From Karstenula rhodostoma CBS 690.94 (lineage: Eukaryota; Ascomycota; Dothideomycetes; Pleosporales; Didymosphaeriaceae), in assembly GCA_010093485.1 (NCBI GenBank), contig MU001497.1, forward strand, positions 1,799,031 to 1,863,030: DNA of 64,000 nucleotides. The letters run 5' to 3'. This document shows, piece by piece, positions 1-12,656 of the stretch. Under the pieces are notes generated by a model, which made no database searches, was not told the DNA's origin, and saw only the letters and a program-made list of their open reading frames with translations. A program made the translations under genes and the position numbers. The stretch's first letter is position 1, and each line of letters opens with the position of its first letter.

Positions 1-1
1 C

Positions 2-646
2 TCCTCCCTCCTCATCTCCAACCGAGGCGTCAGGTCACCCCTCCCGGCCCCGCGCCCCTCCCCCACCATCTCACCACCGACATACCCCACCACCCTCCCC
101 GACCCCGAATCCGCCCTCTTCCCACCCGGTTTCCACAAGATAGAAAAATACATCTACCCATACCTCTCCTCAACGTCCTCGATTTCCAAATCCGAGATCC
201 TAGCGTCCCAATTGCAATCCCCGCTCTCGCCTGCCGGCGGCGGCCCCGGCGGCAACCCGGACCTCTACACCCCGCTCTTCACCGTCTCCTGCACGCTGAC
301 CAACATCGGCCTCGTGGACGGCGCCGCCGTCGTCCAGCTCTACCTCTCCTTTCCCCAGGGCTCCACCCACCCGGACACGGGCAGCACAATCGACTTCCCC
401 GTGCGTGTGCTGCGCGGGTTCGAGAAGGTGTCTGTACCCGCGCAGCAGGAGGGTACGGTTAAAGGGGTGAAGGGGAGCACGCATGGGGGCGGGGGCGGGA
501 ACAGGGTTAAGGTGGAATTCGAGGTGACGAGGAAGGATGTTAGTTATTGGGATGTTGTGGCGCAGAATTGGGTCGTTCCTGAGGGGGACTTTGGGGTTGG
601 GGTGGGGTTCTCGAGTAGGGATTTGCCGCTTGAGGGGACGTGGTAG
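2..646 (+). CDS. GH3 beta-glucosidase, C-terminal part (5' truncated by window)
   Basis: The reading frame is open from base 2 to the stop at 644-646, so the window holds only the C-terminal ~214 residues. What is visible is the fibronectin type III-like domain that closes fungal family 3 glycoside hydrolases: IEKYIYPYL, then VSCTLTNIGLVDGAAVVQLYL, FPVRVLRGFEKV and a closing SYWDVVAQNWVVPEGDF. The VDGAAVVQLY and LRGFEKV blocks are the usual family hallmarks. The enzyme family hydrolyses terminal beta-D-glucosyl residues of cello-oligosaccharides and is commonly secreted. The catalytic domains and any signal peptide lie upstream of the window. A glycine-rich insert (around base 480-505) interrupts the FnIII-like domain. 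No intron is needed here. Confidence 0.9.
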   Translation, partial: SSLLISNRGVRSPLPAPRPSPTISPPTYPTTLPDPESALFPPGFHKIEKYIYPYLSSTSSISKSEILASQLQSPLSPAGGGPGGNPDLYTPLFTVSCTLTNIGLVDGAAVVQLYLSFPQGSTHPDTGSTIDFPVRVLRGFEKVSVPAQQEGTVKGVKGSTHGGGGGNRVKVEFEVTRKDVSYWDVVAQNWVVPEGDFGVGVGFSSRDLPLEGTW

Positions 647-2370
647 TGTTGGGTTGGAAGGGCTGCATTGGGCTGGGGGTGTTCTGGCGAAAGGGTTGGA
701 GATGTATACCATTGCTTGTTTCTGCTTCTTTTTGTGTTTGGTGGCGTTGGGGTTGAGGCAGAGATGGGGATGGAGATGGATGGAGATGTACTTGATATCA
801 GGAGGGAAATAATGACAAAAAGATCGAGTTATCGAGTGTAGACAAAAGTGTTGACAAAAAGGTATTTCCCCTAGCTAATAGCTCAAAAATAAGCGTGCAA
901 TACTTGATATAGAAAATATTTTCTGGGTCTTTATGCAACGGTGCGCATTATCTTGCTTTGACGGGCGAGTGCAACGGGGGGAAGTGACTGCAAGAAGCGC
1001 GAGAATATCGACGCTAGGGGATAAGAGGCGAGGACTGAGAGACGAGTACTGAAAAGGGTGTTGCGTCGGGTATGCCAACTGAACTGCAGATGCAATGACG
1101 CAGACCGACATTGATCAAGAAGAACGGGGGGCACGCAAGCACGACCTGGGTTCGAGAGATGGCCACAAATTGCGTGAGCATAAGCTTACGCGCATGCACT
1201 GTCGTTTCGAAGGTAGCTTGAATGGCAATAAGATCTTTTTGGGTTGATTGAGGCGGAGGGTGTGGAGGCTCGTCTTGTGGTATGTTTCGAGGGTGTTTGG
1301 CTATTTTTTATGAGACTTTGTGCGTTCTGGTGCATATAGAGTCTATGGCTGGCGTGGTGGGAAGAATATATGCGCGATTTCTGAGCAACACGTGGATAAA
1401 ACAGGAGGACCTGAGGGATGTATGCTAATGAGTCTAACGAGGACAAGCCTCCTACAGTTAAATCTAAGAGGACTGGCTGCAATGGATCGGAAGACCAGCT
1501 GAGTGTTGTCGCTCCCATGTCTCCGCCCGTTTTAACGTGGCCATGCTCTCACGGGAAGGTGAACCCCGGCGATACAGTATTAGGGCAAGATTATAAACTT
1601 GTATAGTAGCCTAAGTTACTCTAGGATTAACTATTCTATATCTAACTAGCAAAGGCCTTAGCTTATATCTGGTCTTTATGTTCCTATAATAGGCCATGTT
1701 TGAGACGGGTCGAAATGAGGGAATTTTTCCGGGGACGATGCCTTCATAGATCAAGTTGGAACACACGATTATGTAGTAGCCATAATTCTCTTCGCTTGGA
1801 TGCGTGAGGATGTTATGGGGAAAGAAATCGAAACACAATAAGAAAATGCTCTGCTCTGCCCTGCCCTGGAGCAGACACATTCGCGATCCTCCGATGTCCG
1901 CTACCAGTTCGCCCTATCTCAAGAGGGGAAAAGCGCATACAATAGCTTGGGGATCAAACTTGTTCCGGCCAGCCCGCCAAGCGCTCGCTTAGCTCCATCT
2001 AGCTCCACGCACAGCGAAAACCTTCCAGGCCTATCTTCACTTTCAATCGCCGACACGACAACCGTTGCACTCAGAAGGCTCGACTTTAGGTATGTTTTCA
2101 ATCGCTCGAACGCTTCGACAGCTCGCACTCTCGATGTCTCGATCAATCCCACCCTGCGCACCTCCCTGGCCCGACCACACGCGACCCTGCACAGAAGTCT
2201 CGAAGAACACTACAACCTCCGACAATCTCTGTACAATGCATGGTAGCGGGCGGTCATGAGGTGCATCAGCGGGAGGGTTTCTGGAAATCGGGGCGAGCTC
2301 GTTGCGCTGGAACAACAAATATTGGACGCGGGGCTAACTTTTTCTTCAGCACTTCTGAACAACCGCAATC
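647..2370. other. Intergenic region between the GH3 gene and rps8
   Basis: I see no convincing gene. Small open frames on both strands lack recognisable domains and composition. The last few hundred bases (about 1900-2370) are probably the promoter and 5' leader of rps8, which may contain an untranslated intron. Bases 1600-1700 are locally AT-rich. Confidence 0.5.
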
Positions 2371-3073
2371 ATGGGGTATCCACTGTCCACACTCATACCA
2401 ATGGCACACGCTGACCGCTTCCAGTATCTCTCGCGACTCCCGTCACAAGCGCTCCGCGTCCGGTGCGAAGCGCGCATACTACCGCAAGAAGAGGTATGCA
2501 TAAACCGATCGCTTCTAAAGTCATGTCTAACATGGCTGCAGGGCTTTCGAGAAGGGTCGCCAGCCTGCCAACACCCGTATTGGCCCTAAGCGTATCCATC
2601 TCGTCCGCACCCGCGGCGGGAACCGCAAGTTCCGTGCTCTGCGTCTCGACTCCGGCAACTTCTCGTGGGGTTCTGAGGGCGTCGCCAAGAAGACCCGTGT
2701 CATCGGTGTCGTCTACCACCCCTCCAACAACGAGCTTGTCCGCACCAACACCCTCACCAAGTCTGCTATCGTCCAGATCGATGCCGCTCCCTTCCGACAA
2801 TGGTTCGAGGCCCACTACGGCCAGGCCCTCGGCCGAAGGCGCCAGGCCAAGGCCGGCGAGAAGGAGGAGGAGAAGAAGTCCAACAGTGTCGAGAAGAAGC
2901 AGGCCGACCGCTTCAAGGCCTCTGGCAAGGTTGAGAACGCTCTCGAGAAGCAGTTCGAGGCCGGTCGTGTCTTCGCCGCTGTCTCGTCGCGCCCCGGCCA
3001 GAGCGGCCGCGTTGACGGCTACATCCTCGAGGGCGAGGAGCTTGCTTTCTACCAGCGTCTCCTCAGGAAGTAG
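2371..3073 (+). CDS. rps8: 40S ribosomal protein S8 (eS8)
   Basis: Three exons: 2371-2375, 2425-2493 and 2542-3073, giving 201 residues, the usual length for eukaryotic S8. The first exon is only 5 nt (ATG plus GG). Splicing it to exon 2 gives MGISRDSRHKRSASG, the invariant S8 start, which fixes the start codon. Intron 1 (2376-2424) and intron 2 (2494-2541) have GT-AG ends. Exon 3 continues AFEKGRQPANTRIG, RTRGGNRKFRALRLD and ends EGEELAFYQRLLRK. The protein is a structural component of the small ribosomal subunit body and binds 18S rRNA. An intron directly after the start codon is common in fungal ribosomal protein genes. The fit to the family is complete, so the call is secure. Confidence 0.97.
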
Positions 3074-3807
3074 AGGATTGTGTTTGGGGATTCTTCGGTG
3101 CATCGGTCCGGTCAAAATGGTTTATTCACGTATCTGGTCTGCATAGTGCTCCGAATGGATATGGCAGGAGATGCCGCTTCTAGATACCACGAGCTTATGA
3201 ATCATGGGTTCTTCAATTCAAGTGATGTGCACATCTGCCGGCTAACGGTGACCTTTTGGACTTTTTCCTCGGTTATGCATCACATTCACTTCCTCATTGA
3301 GGGATGGTGTTCGAATCTCACGTTTTCGCGCTCGAGATATCGCGATTTATGCTATCCAGACCGAACTCATTGGACTTCCATCCATTTAAATTGATTTTCC
3401 ATGAATTCGGACTAGCCCACACAGAAGACCTTCAGACAATGACTGCAAGACACTGTCGTAGTCCATCCATGCTGCACACAAAATCGAATACAGCTTTCCG
3501 ATATACCAGGGTCAATGTCCAACACCGCTCTTCCCCAGATAGTATTTTCCAACGAACCTTTGAAAGGGGCTGATGGAGCGTAATTCGAGCAGGCGATAGC
3601 ATATAGCGGTGGTGCAATCCAAATTTCACCTTAGACATCGTTGCGTAGCCAGTCTCGCTCGCTGTTCTTCAACGCCCGATATACGCTCCAATCATCTATG
3701 GGATACTCCAAATAGACGACGATGTGCGAAAGTCGAGATGCTCCACACATACTTTCCCAACTACCGCAAGACCCTGCGTCGCCTCTATCACACACGCCCT
3801 ACATCCC
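3074..3807. other. Intergenic region downstream of rps8
   Basis: This is the convergent 3' space between rps8 and the truncated minus-strand gene that ends at 3808. No supported gene or RNA is visible. A B-box-like stretch near 3308 lacks the rest of a tRNA fold. Confidence 0.4.
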
Positions 3808-4769
3808 TCAGCGCCCACCCCTCTTGCACATCTCAAAAGCCTCGGCAAGTCCGCGCTTCAAGTGATACCGCCTCAGTCGCTCCTCTGCCGCATCCGTCAG
3901 GCTCGCATTACACGGACCCACAGCGTCGTAGGGCGAGGGTTCGGCGCGGTTGTCGTAAGCTTCGCCGTCGAAGAGGACGCGGAGATGGATCCAGATGGGG
4001 AGGCGGTGCTGGCGAGGGATCTCGAAGAGCGTGGTGCTGAGGTGCGTGTGGAGGCGGGTAACTGGTGGTAGAAACGTCAGTACACAAACTCTACCATATC
4101 AAGTGGATGTCAGTCAGCAAAGGCAACGTACCATATGCAACCCACCCCTCCCTCTCCTTCTTGCCCAGCATCGTCGCCGCGCCCTTCCTCGCGTCATCCA
4201 TCTCAAAAATTATATCAAGCCTCTCAAGCCCACGATACGCATCCTTGAGCTCGCCATAGCCACCGTTCAGCAGCCACTTCAGCGGATACAGCGCGCGCAC
4301 ACGGATGCTCAGACTGCGAACATGGCGCGCGCAGCCGCGGGGGAACAGCGGGATCTTGTAGTCTGGCGGCGGACTGAGTTCGAGGTTCGGGCAGACGATT
4401 TCGAACGTGTTGGCGCCGTACCTGTTCGCAATCAGTAAACATCCCTCTCGCTTTACCATCTACCCACCCAATAGGCACTTACAGCACGCCCCTCGCCTCG
4501 CCATACACCTCCCTACACACACCCAAGATCCCCGCATCCCCGCCCAACCGCGAGAACCGCACTTTGAACCCGCCCACCGTGAGCTGCGGCAAGGCGTAGG
4601 CGATGCCGGGGAGTAAGAGGCGGGCTTCGGCGTAGAGGAAGGCCTTTTCTTCGTTGTGGTAGGAGGTGTGCTTCTGCCGGACGCAGATGAGACCTGGGAC
4701 GGTGAGGAGGTGGGTGTAGATTTTTTTGCGGATGGTGAGGGTGTAAGGCCAGGATATGGCCAAACAGGG
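3808..4769 (-). pseudogene. C-terminal part of a split fungal F-box/2EXR-like protein gene
   Basis: The model is exons 4769-4483, 4421-4132 and 4061-3808 (minus strand), with introns 4422-4482 (61 nt) and 4062-4131 (70 nt), both GT-AG. The reading frame gives TIRKKIYTHLLTVPGLICV near its start, then GVCREVYGEARGVLYGANTF across intron 1, and HVRSLSIRVRALYPLKWL. It ends MCKRGGR before TGA. The IRKKIYTHLL and REVYGEARGVLYGANTF patterns belong to a large fungal group of F-box-like/2EXR-like proteins of unknown biochemical role. There is no proper N-terminus, because the coding sequence runs directly into the left LTR of the retroelement at 4770. The missing N-terminal half appears to be the open frame at 12875-13372. 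Splice signals and codon usage are still good, so the disruption looks recent relative to the age of the gene. Confidence 0.75.
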
Positions 4770-4987
4770 TAAACACTCTCAGAATTAGATAGATAGAAGA
4801 AACTATATAAATTAAGACTAAACTTAAGATACTAAGATAGAAAGGGTCCTAGGGAGGGACTCTTTATATACTAGATATTTAAGATCTACTAACTAATCTA
4901 TATATAGGCTACTAAATAAGGCCTAAGCTTAAAAGTAAATAAATATTTTATAAGGGAATTTAACTTTAGGTTAAATTAACCCTTATA
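4770..4987 (-). repeat. Left LTR (3' LTR relative to element transcription)
   Basis: This 218-bp LTR aligns without gaps to 12657-12874. I count roughly 30 differences and all are transitions. The first base was placed where similarity to the other LTR starts (TAAACACTC). The preceding host bases are CAGGG. Confidence 0.9.
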
Positions 4988-7844
4988 TTACCCCCCTCTA
5001 AGCGCAATTTAGAGTCTTAATAGTCCTTAAAAACTATAAGAATACCTATATCTATAAAAAAAAAGAAAAGAATAAATTAATTTAGGAAGAAAAAATAAAA
5101 ATAAAAAAAATATCCTCTATACTTTTAAAAAATTTCTTATTAAACTTATATAGTTATAGACTAGATTAGAGTATTCTACTCTAGTATAATTATATAGGGC
5201 TCTATAATTTTCTATATAAAAATATTTTTATTTAGAATTTTTCTAAGTAATTAACTATATATTATTATATATATATTATATAGGGTTCCCTAATTTTATA
5301 AGGAGAAGTTAAAATCTAGTTTAAAACCTTAAATTCCTTATTATAGTTAAAGGCTTAAAGTATTTAATATATAAAGCTTAATCCTTTATAGTATTAAAAA
5401 GTATAAAATAAGTATATCTTATAAATACTAGATAGGCTATTTAAATTAAACTATTATACTAACTAGCCTATTTTTAGATAACCCTTTATTAATTACCTAC
5501 CTTAATAGGTATATTATTTTTAGAATTACTATCTAAAAATACTTTATTAAGGATAGCTTTCTTCTAAGTATCTAGATACTTAGGGGGCCTAACTACTTAA
5601 GGATTAGTATTATAAAAGTTACCTACTAGCTTTAAGGTATTTCTAAAGTTAAATACTAAATATTATATATTATTTAAATTATAGCTTTACTATACTATTT
5701 AGTATTAAAGTTTTCTCTAGTTTAGTTAGCTATTATAAATAAGTAATACCTCCTACTTAAGGATATTATTAATTTTAATTAGTAGTTCCTATAATTAGTA
5801 TTATCTAGGAAGTAGGTTATTAGATACTTTCTAAAAATAGTTTATATAAAATATTAAATAAACTTTTATATATAATAGTAATTTAAATTTATAAAATAAT
5901 CCTTTTATTCTTATAATATAGTATAGACTATATATTTACTTATTAAGTTTAATAGAGGAATATAATATTAAAAAGCCTTTTAAGGTAATATAAATAAAAT
6001 TACTAATAATAAAATTAAGTAATTAGTAGTATTTATTAGCTTATTTTACTATTAAGTTTTATACTATAATAAGATTCTAATAGGCCTAGTTATAAACCTA
6101 AGTAATAGCTTTAAGATAAATAGTAATAAACTTATAAACTTATTTAGAGCTAATATTATTAGGGAAGTTCTTAGGTAACCTAACTTTATCCCTTTAGTCC
6201 TAAAAAACTTTAACTTTATAGTTAAACTTAATTTTATATAGAGAGAAACTAGTAGATTTATTAAATAAAAAGGCTTATACCTAGTCTATTAAAAGGAGTA
6301 GATCTAATTAATTATTTTAAAATTTATTAATAAATAGGTAAAGATACTAGTTAATATACTTATTATATATCTTAGTTTAGCTATCTATTTAAATATAATC
6401 TATAGATATAAGTTTCTACTATATACTTATAAAATAATATAATTTACTAATAAAATTAAAAGTAAATTATAGCCCTTAATCTAATATAATAGATTTAGGG
6501 ATACTAAAAATCCTCTAGATATACTAGTAGTAAAGGGAGGTAACCTATTCTATAGTAATTATCTTATAGTATAGTAGTAAAAAGGTATATTTACTTAAAT
6601 AGTATATATAAACTATAATATTATTAAAGCCCTTTTAGTCTAGTAAAAAGCTTTTAAAGTCTATAGAGATATTTTACTATATAGTCTCTAGAATAGATAG
6701 TAGCTAGAGTAGATCTAGCTTTTTATTATAAGGGGGCTTAGTTTAGTAGTAAATCTTATAATTTTATATAAACTATTTAATATTTATATATATATAGCTC
6801 TAATAGTATAATTTCTAGATAAGTTTATAGGTCTTTTTAGTACTAGAGTATATAGTTATCTAATAGGAATAAATTATATTAATAAAGATTATTTAAAACT
6901 AACTAGTTTTAGGAATAACTAGATAGTCTTAGTATAAAAAAAGTCTAAAAAATATTCTATTATATTTACTATTTAGTTTAGAGGTAGCCTCTTAAAATAG
7001 TTTTAAAGTTAGGTTAGTATAATTTACTTTAAATAGGTAGTTTACTAGTATAATAGAAAAGTCTTATAATTTAGCCTTTCTACTCTACTAGTTTAGCTTA
7101 GTAGTAGTAACTAATATTACTATTTTATAATTCTTATTATTAGTATTATTATTAGTAATATTCTATTATTAGGGGAAGAAGTATATTATATAAGCTAACT
7201 TAGCTTTTACCTTCTATATAACTAGTTTTTTCTATTTCTATAATAATATATTAGCTATAATATTTATAGATTTAAGGTAAAATATAATTATATAGTTATA
7301 CTAGGATAATACTTCTAATTAATAAGTCTAGTAGGGTATAAGTTTTTACTTTATAAAAAAGTATTTAAGTATATAATAGTCTATAATAATAGTAAATAAC
7401 TTTTTTAATTATAAACTAATAAGCTAGATATATTATATATATAACCTATTTATAATAGTAAGTATTTCTTTATTATAAATATTATAATTTATCTCTACTA
7501 GTTTTATTTTATATAAGTAGAAACTAAAAAGTTTCTAGATTTTATTATTTTATATCTATAAAATAGCTTTTATAATAATATTATTACTAGTATTAGTTTC
7601 TATCTATATCTTATAATAGGGGGAGTACTATATAATAAGATTATCTAAGTAAAAAAGGTCTTTTATAGCTTAAAAAGTAGTATATTTCTTATTTTTAAAC
7701 TTATACTAAATACCTTTTTTAGTTAGCTTAGTAAGGGGTTAAATAACGTGTCTATAGTTTTTAAAGTAGATTTAATAGTAGTTATAGAATTCTAAAAAAA
7801 ATTAGAGGGTATAGAGACTAGTAGACTCTTTTTAGTTCTATACT

Positions 7845-8410
7845 ATAGTTTCCTTCTTAAAGTTCTTATAGATCCTATTAGTAGTAATAATAAAGCCTAG
7901 AAATTTAATTTCTTAAATAGTAAATTTACTTTTCTTAATATTATAATAGAGGTAGTATTCTTTTAGCTATTTAATAATTTTAGATATATAAGCCTTATAC
8001 TCTAGGGGGTTCTTAGAGTAAATAAGGATATTATTAATATAAACTATATAAATTAAGTTAATTATATTAGCTAGAATTATATTAATAAAGTATTAGAATA
8101 ATACTAATCTATTAATTATACTAAAAAAAAAATATTATACTTAAAGTTACTATATTAAGTTTAAAATATAAAGAGGTTAGAGATATATTTAATAAGTTAT
8201 ATATAGTAAAAGGTTTATTATAGGTTTAGTTTAGTAAATATATATACCCTAAATAGGTATATAAGAGTTTCCTCTAGTAGTAGTATAGAAATAATATTCT
8301 TTTTAGTAATATTATTAAGCCTTTTATAATTAATATAAAAATACTACCCCCCTTTAGACTTTTTTATATATAAGATAGGGGAGGTAAAGCTAATATTATT
8401 AGGGGAGATA
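7845..8410 (-). pseudogene. Reverse transcriptase core remnant of the LTR element
   Basis: Read on the minus strand, two blocks of Ty3/gypsy reverse transcriptase are recognisable. Near 8410-8320 lies SPILYIKKSKGG followed by YINYKRLNNIT, corresponding to the family's KKxGG-RxCxDYRxLNxxT block. Near 8045-7845 lies VYINNILIYSKNPLEY, then KKSKFTI, a stop, and EIKFLGFIITTN, corresponding to the catalytic YxDD block and the following xEIxFLGxxxT block. The two catalytic aspartates now read as asparagine (YINN), as expected from G-to-A change. Several in-frame stops are present, so no enzyme can be made. The order of the blocks shows that pol runs right to left. Confidence 0.85.
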
Positions 8411-11400
8411 AACCCTTTCTTTACTATATTCTAAATATATAGGTATAGTAATTCTAGCTTATTAAGGGATATAGGATATAATAGGGAGGTTTTTAAAGTA
8501 TTAATATCCTTAGTAAGGATAATATTATAGTTAATACCTTTTTATTATAGGGGTAAGGTATTTACCTCTTATTTACTAAAGTAAAAAATATCTATCTCTA
8601 CCTATCTATAGTAAGAAAGCTTAGCTTTAAATTCTACTAGTAGCTATTTTTAAAACTTTTTTAGAAAGTTAGCTATAGCTTCCTTTTTATAATACTTAAC
8701 TTCTATAAATTTAAATAACTTATATTAATTAATAGAACTAATCTCTATACCTTATATACTAACTATAAATACTATAATAGAGATAGTTAAAATATTAATA
8801 TTAATTTTAAAAAACTATTCTCTTATTAGTATTTAATACTTAGGGGGTTCCTCTAGGGATAGTAGTTCTAGATTAAATAGTATTTTATTTATTTTATATA
8901 AATTTTCTTTATATTAAAGCTACTCTATAGAGTAGAAAGTAGTAATAACTTAGTTCTTTAGATAGTTTTTTAGTTTAATTTTTAGCTTTTATAAGAGTTT
9001 CTTAGTAGCTTATTTATTAAAGTTTTTAATAGGATTAGGCTTAATAGAGGTAGTTAATTCCCTTAGTAATAATTTATTATTATATAGTAACTTATTACTA
9101 TATCTATATACTAGGGTATTATCCTTAATATTAGACTTAGCTAATTACTAACTCTTATTTTTAAACTCTAGTAGTTTAGCTTTATTACTATCCTTATCTA
9201 AAAATATATAGTATACTATAATAAAATTCTTATCTAGGATAGACTCTACTAAAGGTAGTTAATAATTACTATAATTCTAGGGGGTAGCCTATACTAAAGA
9301 GATAGATAATATTCTAGACTCTATAAAAATTTTAAACTCCTTTATAGGGAAGTATTCCCTATAGAGTAATTATACTTATTAAAGTTAAATATTCTCCTTT
9401 TTAAAGTTAGTATCTTATTAGTTAGTATTAAACTAGTATTCTTTATTAACTAGTAGGAGTAAGTAGTATAATACTATAAATAGAGTAATAACCTATAATA
9501 GTATATTATCTAATTATAATAAGTACTAGTTATAATAATTAATTAGTATCTTAGTATCCTTAAAGAATTTTTATTTTATAATAAGGTTATAGTCTTCTAT
9601 TTTATATAGAATAAACTATATAATTATAGGGTATTTATTAATATTAAATACTACTTAAAAGTAGTAATTAACTAAGGTAGCCTTTTTACTAGCGAAACTC
9701 TTAAGAGGGATTAGATATTTAAACTATATTAACTTAATACTAAGTTAGTACCTTAGTACTTTCTCTAGTTATAAAGTAATAAGATTATATATAAATATAC
9801 TAGAATTAATAAAACTATATATATAAACCTTATATTTATTATTTTAGAATATTATAGGAAGTATAAAAGATATTCTCCTAAATAAATTAGAAATTTAAAT
9901 ATTTTTAGGGTTAGTATAATACTTTTTAGGGTAGAATACTAACTTCTATAGGTTAATTAGTTCTATACCTACTATTTCTATTAGGGGTACTAGCCTAAAA
10001 TTAACTAGTATCTCTAGTTTTCTAATTTAAAGTCTAACTTAAAGTCTTTATTAGAGGTATATTTATTACTAAATTTTAGGAAGAAATAAATTTTATTCTC
10101 TTTTTAAACCTTTATAATAGTAGTAATAGTATACCTATTATAGGGTTTAATAGAATAATTATAGTAGATATAGTCCTTAAAAAGGTAATTATAATATATC
10201 TAATTCTTATAATACTACTCTCTAGAGTACCTATATTTAGAGTTAGTAAATTAGTATTTTAGAGCTAATTTTACTATAGTATTTTTAGGTAGTCCTATAG
10301 TATAATAAGAGGCTAAAGTAACTATTTATAATAAAAACTCCTTATAATAATATAGAATAAAAAAAGTAAATTAATTATAGTTAGCCTAATAGTCACGCTT
10401 ATAGGCTTTATATAATTTATAAATAATAGTATAAAATTTATTATAGTCTATAGTAGAATTAATAGTATTCTAGATAAGCTAGTTAGTAAGCTTTATATAA
10501 AACTTCTTATAGAGTATCTCTTTAGAATTATTAAAATAAAACCTAGCCTAATTTATAAATATATTATACTATATAATAAATAAGTTTATATTTTTTTTAG
10601 ATAAAAGTATTATCTTTTAGAAATTAGTATAAGTATTAATATTCTAGTTTAGTAATATAAATATAGCTTAGAGGTAGTTATATAGACCTATAAGAGATAT
10701 AATTAATTACTATTATTTTTAGATATTAAAAATTTTAAAGGTATAACCTTCTAGTTATATATTAATATAATTAGTAATAGCTATAGTATATTCTTTAGAA
10801 GTATTTTACTAAAAATAGTCTATATTAAATTTAATTTTAACCTCTAGTAAATAGAATTATAGCTTAAACTAAGTCTTATTACTATTAAATTTATTAGGGT
10901 CTAGAACTTTAAGGGATAGATATTTACTTTAGTAAGCTTAGTACTTTATATAGTAAAGATTTAGTACTTTATAGAAAAGTTTATTAGAGATATTTACTTT
11001 TAAAATATATTAATCTATAGTAGAATAGTCTATACCTTACTAACTATTTATTTTTAAAGTAATTAGTTTAGTATTATATTTAATAATAGGTACTAGCTTA
11101 GTAGGGGAAGTACTAAACTAGTAGGGTAATTTAAAGCTATTATTATTATTTAAGTTACTAATTATTTTCTATATTAGTTAATTTTTAGCCTTAGTAGTCT
11201 TTTTTAGTTCTATAATTTTAGTTTATAGATAACTATTTTCTTTCTAAGTCTATATTTAAGAGTCTATTATAATATTAATTTTATTATTTAGATTAGTATT
11301 TTACTAAACTAGCTTTTATTACTAGTCCTATACTTTATATATATATTAGGATAAGGTTATAAGCTATAGTTTTATAGTAAATAGGGCTATATTAACCTTA

Positions 11401-12356
11401 ATATAGTCTATATATATATTAAAAGTAATAGTAAACTCTAGGCCTTAGTAGTTTAAAGTCTCTAGGTACTTTCTATTTAAAGTAATTAGGTCTAGAATTA
11501 TTATATTAATATTAGTAAAGGCTATATATAGTTTAAATACTTCCTCTAGCTCTTATAGTCTAGCTATTTATAGATTAGCCTTAAAATTATTTTCTTTCTT
11601 TTTATAGTTTCTAGTTTTAGAATTCTAATAGAGGCCTAATTCCTTCTTAACTTTACTAATATTAGTTAGGTATTCTTTAGTACCTTTAGGTAGCTAGATA
11701 TTTAGTTCTAATAGAAAAAGTTTAATTTAAAAAAGTAGGTTTTCTAGCTTATAAGGAGGTTATATATTAAAGACTTTAATTATTAATACCTATTTTTATA
11801 TTAGAATAGATAAGTAACCTTAAGGTAGTATATATAATATTTTATTTATAGTTATACTATAATAGAGGTTATTTATTTTTAAAATATTATTAAGGTTTTT
11901 TTTACTAAAATTAAAAGCTATTATTACTTTAGTAGTATAGTTTATAGAGTAAGTCTTAATATAGTTTTAAAAAAAAGATATTAAATCCCTATTAATAGAC
12001 TATTTAAATACTAAAGGTTTTATTTTTATATACTTAGTTATAGATAGTAATATAATAGGTATAGAGCTATTTAGAGGTAAAATAAATAGAAAGAGAGAAC
12101 TATCTAAAATAGAGATATTATATAAATTAATATTTACTATAAAAGTAAAAGGTAGATTTAGGTAAATAAAGTATAAGTAATAAATAGATAGTTAGTTATA
12201 TTTTAAGCCTATTTATTAAGGGTATATATATTATTTTTAGTATACTTATAGTAGGTATATATTTCTATCTAAGAGGGATTTAATCTTTATAATAATTAAT
12301 TCTACTAAAAATACCTAATATTAGTAGGTCTTTAAGGGAGTTTAAAAAATTTAAAA

Positions 12357-12515
12357 GGATATTTTAGTATCTTAATAGCTAGTCTTTAATAAGGACTTTT
12401 AGAGGATATTCTAGTATCTTAATAGCTAGTCTTTAATAAGGACTTTAGAGGATATTCTAGTACCTTAATAGCTAGTCTTTAATAAGGACTTTAAAGGATA
12501 TTCTAGTACCTTAAT
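12357..12515. repeat. 46-47-bp tandem repeat, about 3.5 copies, inside the element
   Basis: Units begin with GGATATT(T/C)TAGTA at 12357, 12404, 12450 and 12496, so the spacing is 47, 46 and 46 bp. They contain TTAATAGCTAGTCTTTAATA. The array lies near the gag-proximal end, just inside the 5' LTR of the element. Copies differ by a few transitions plus a 1-bp indel. Confidence 0.85.
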
Positions 12516-12656
12516 AATTAATCTAAAGAAAAATTTTAGAATTTTAGTAGACCTTTCTATATTTAAAAAGTTAAAGGTAGATATTATAGTTACTAATCTC
12601 TAGCTAAAAGAAGGGGTCTTAAATTTAATATAAAGCTAGAATATAGTTAAATAAAA

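Noticed and set aside
3290..3360. Possible tRNA because of a TTCGAATC-like B box
   Set aside because: No matching acceptor stem, D arm or A box at the correct spacing.
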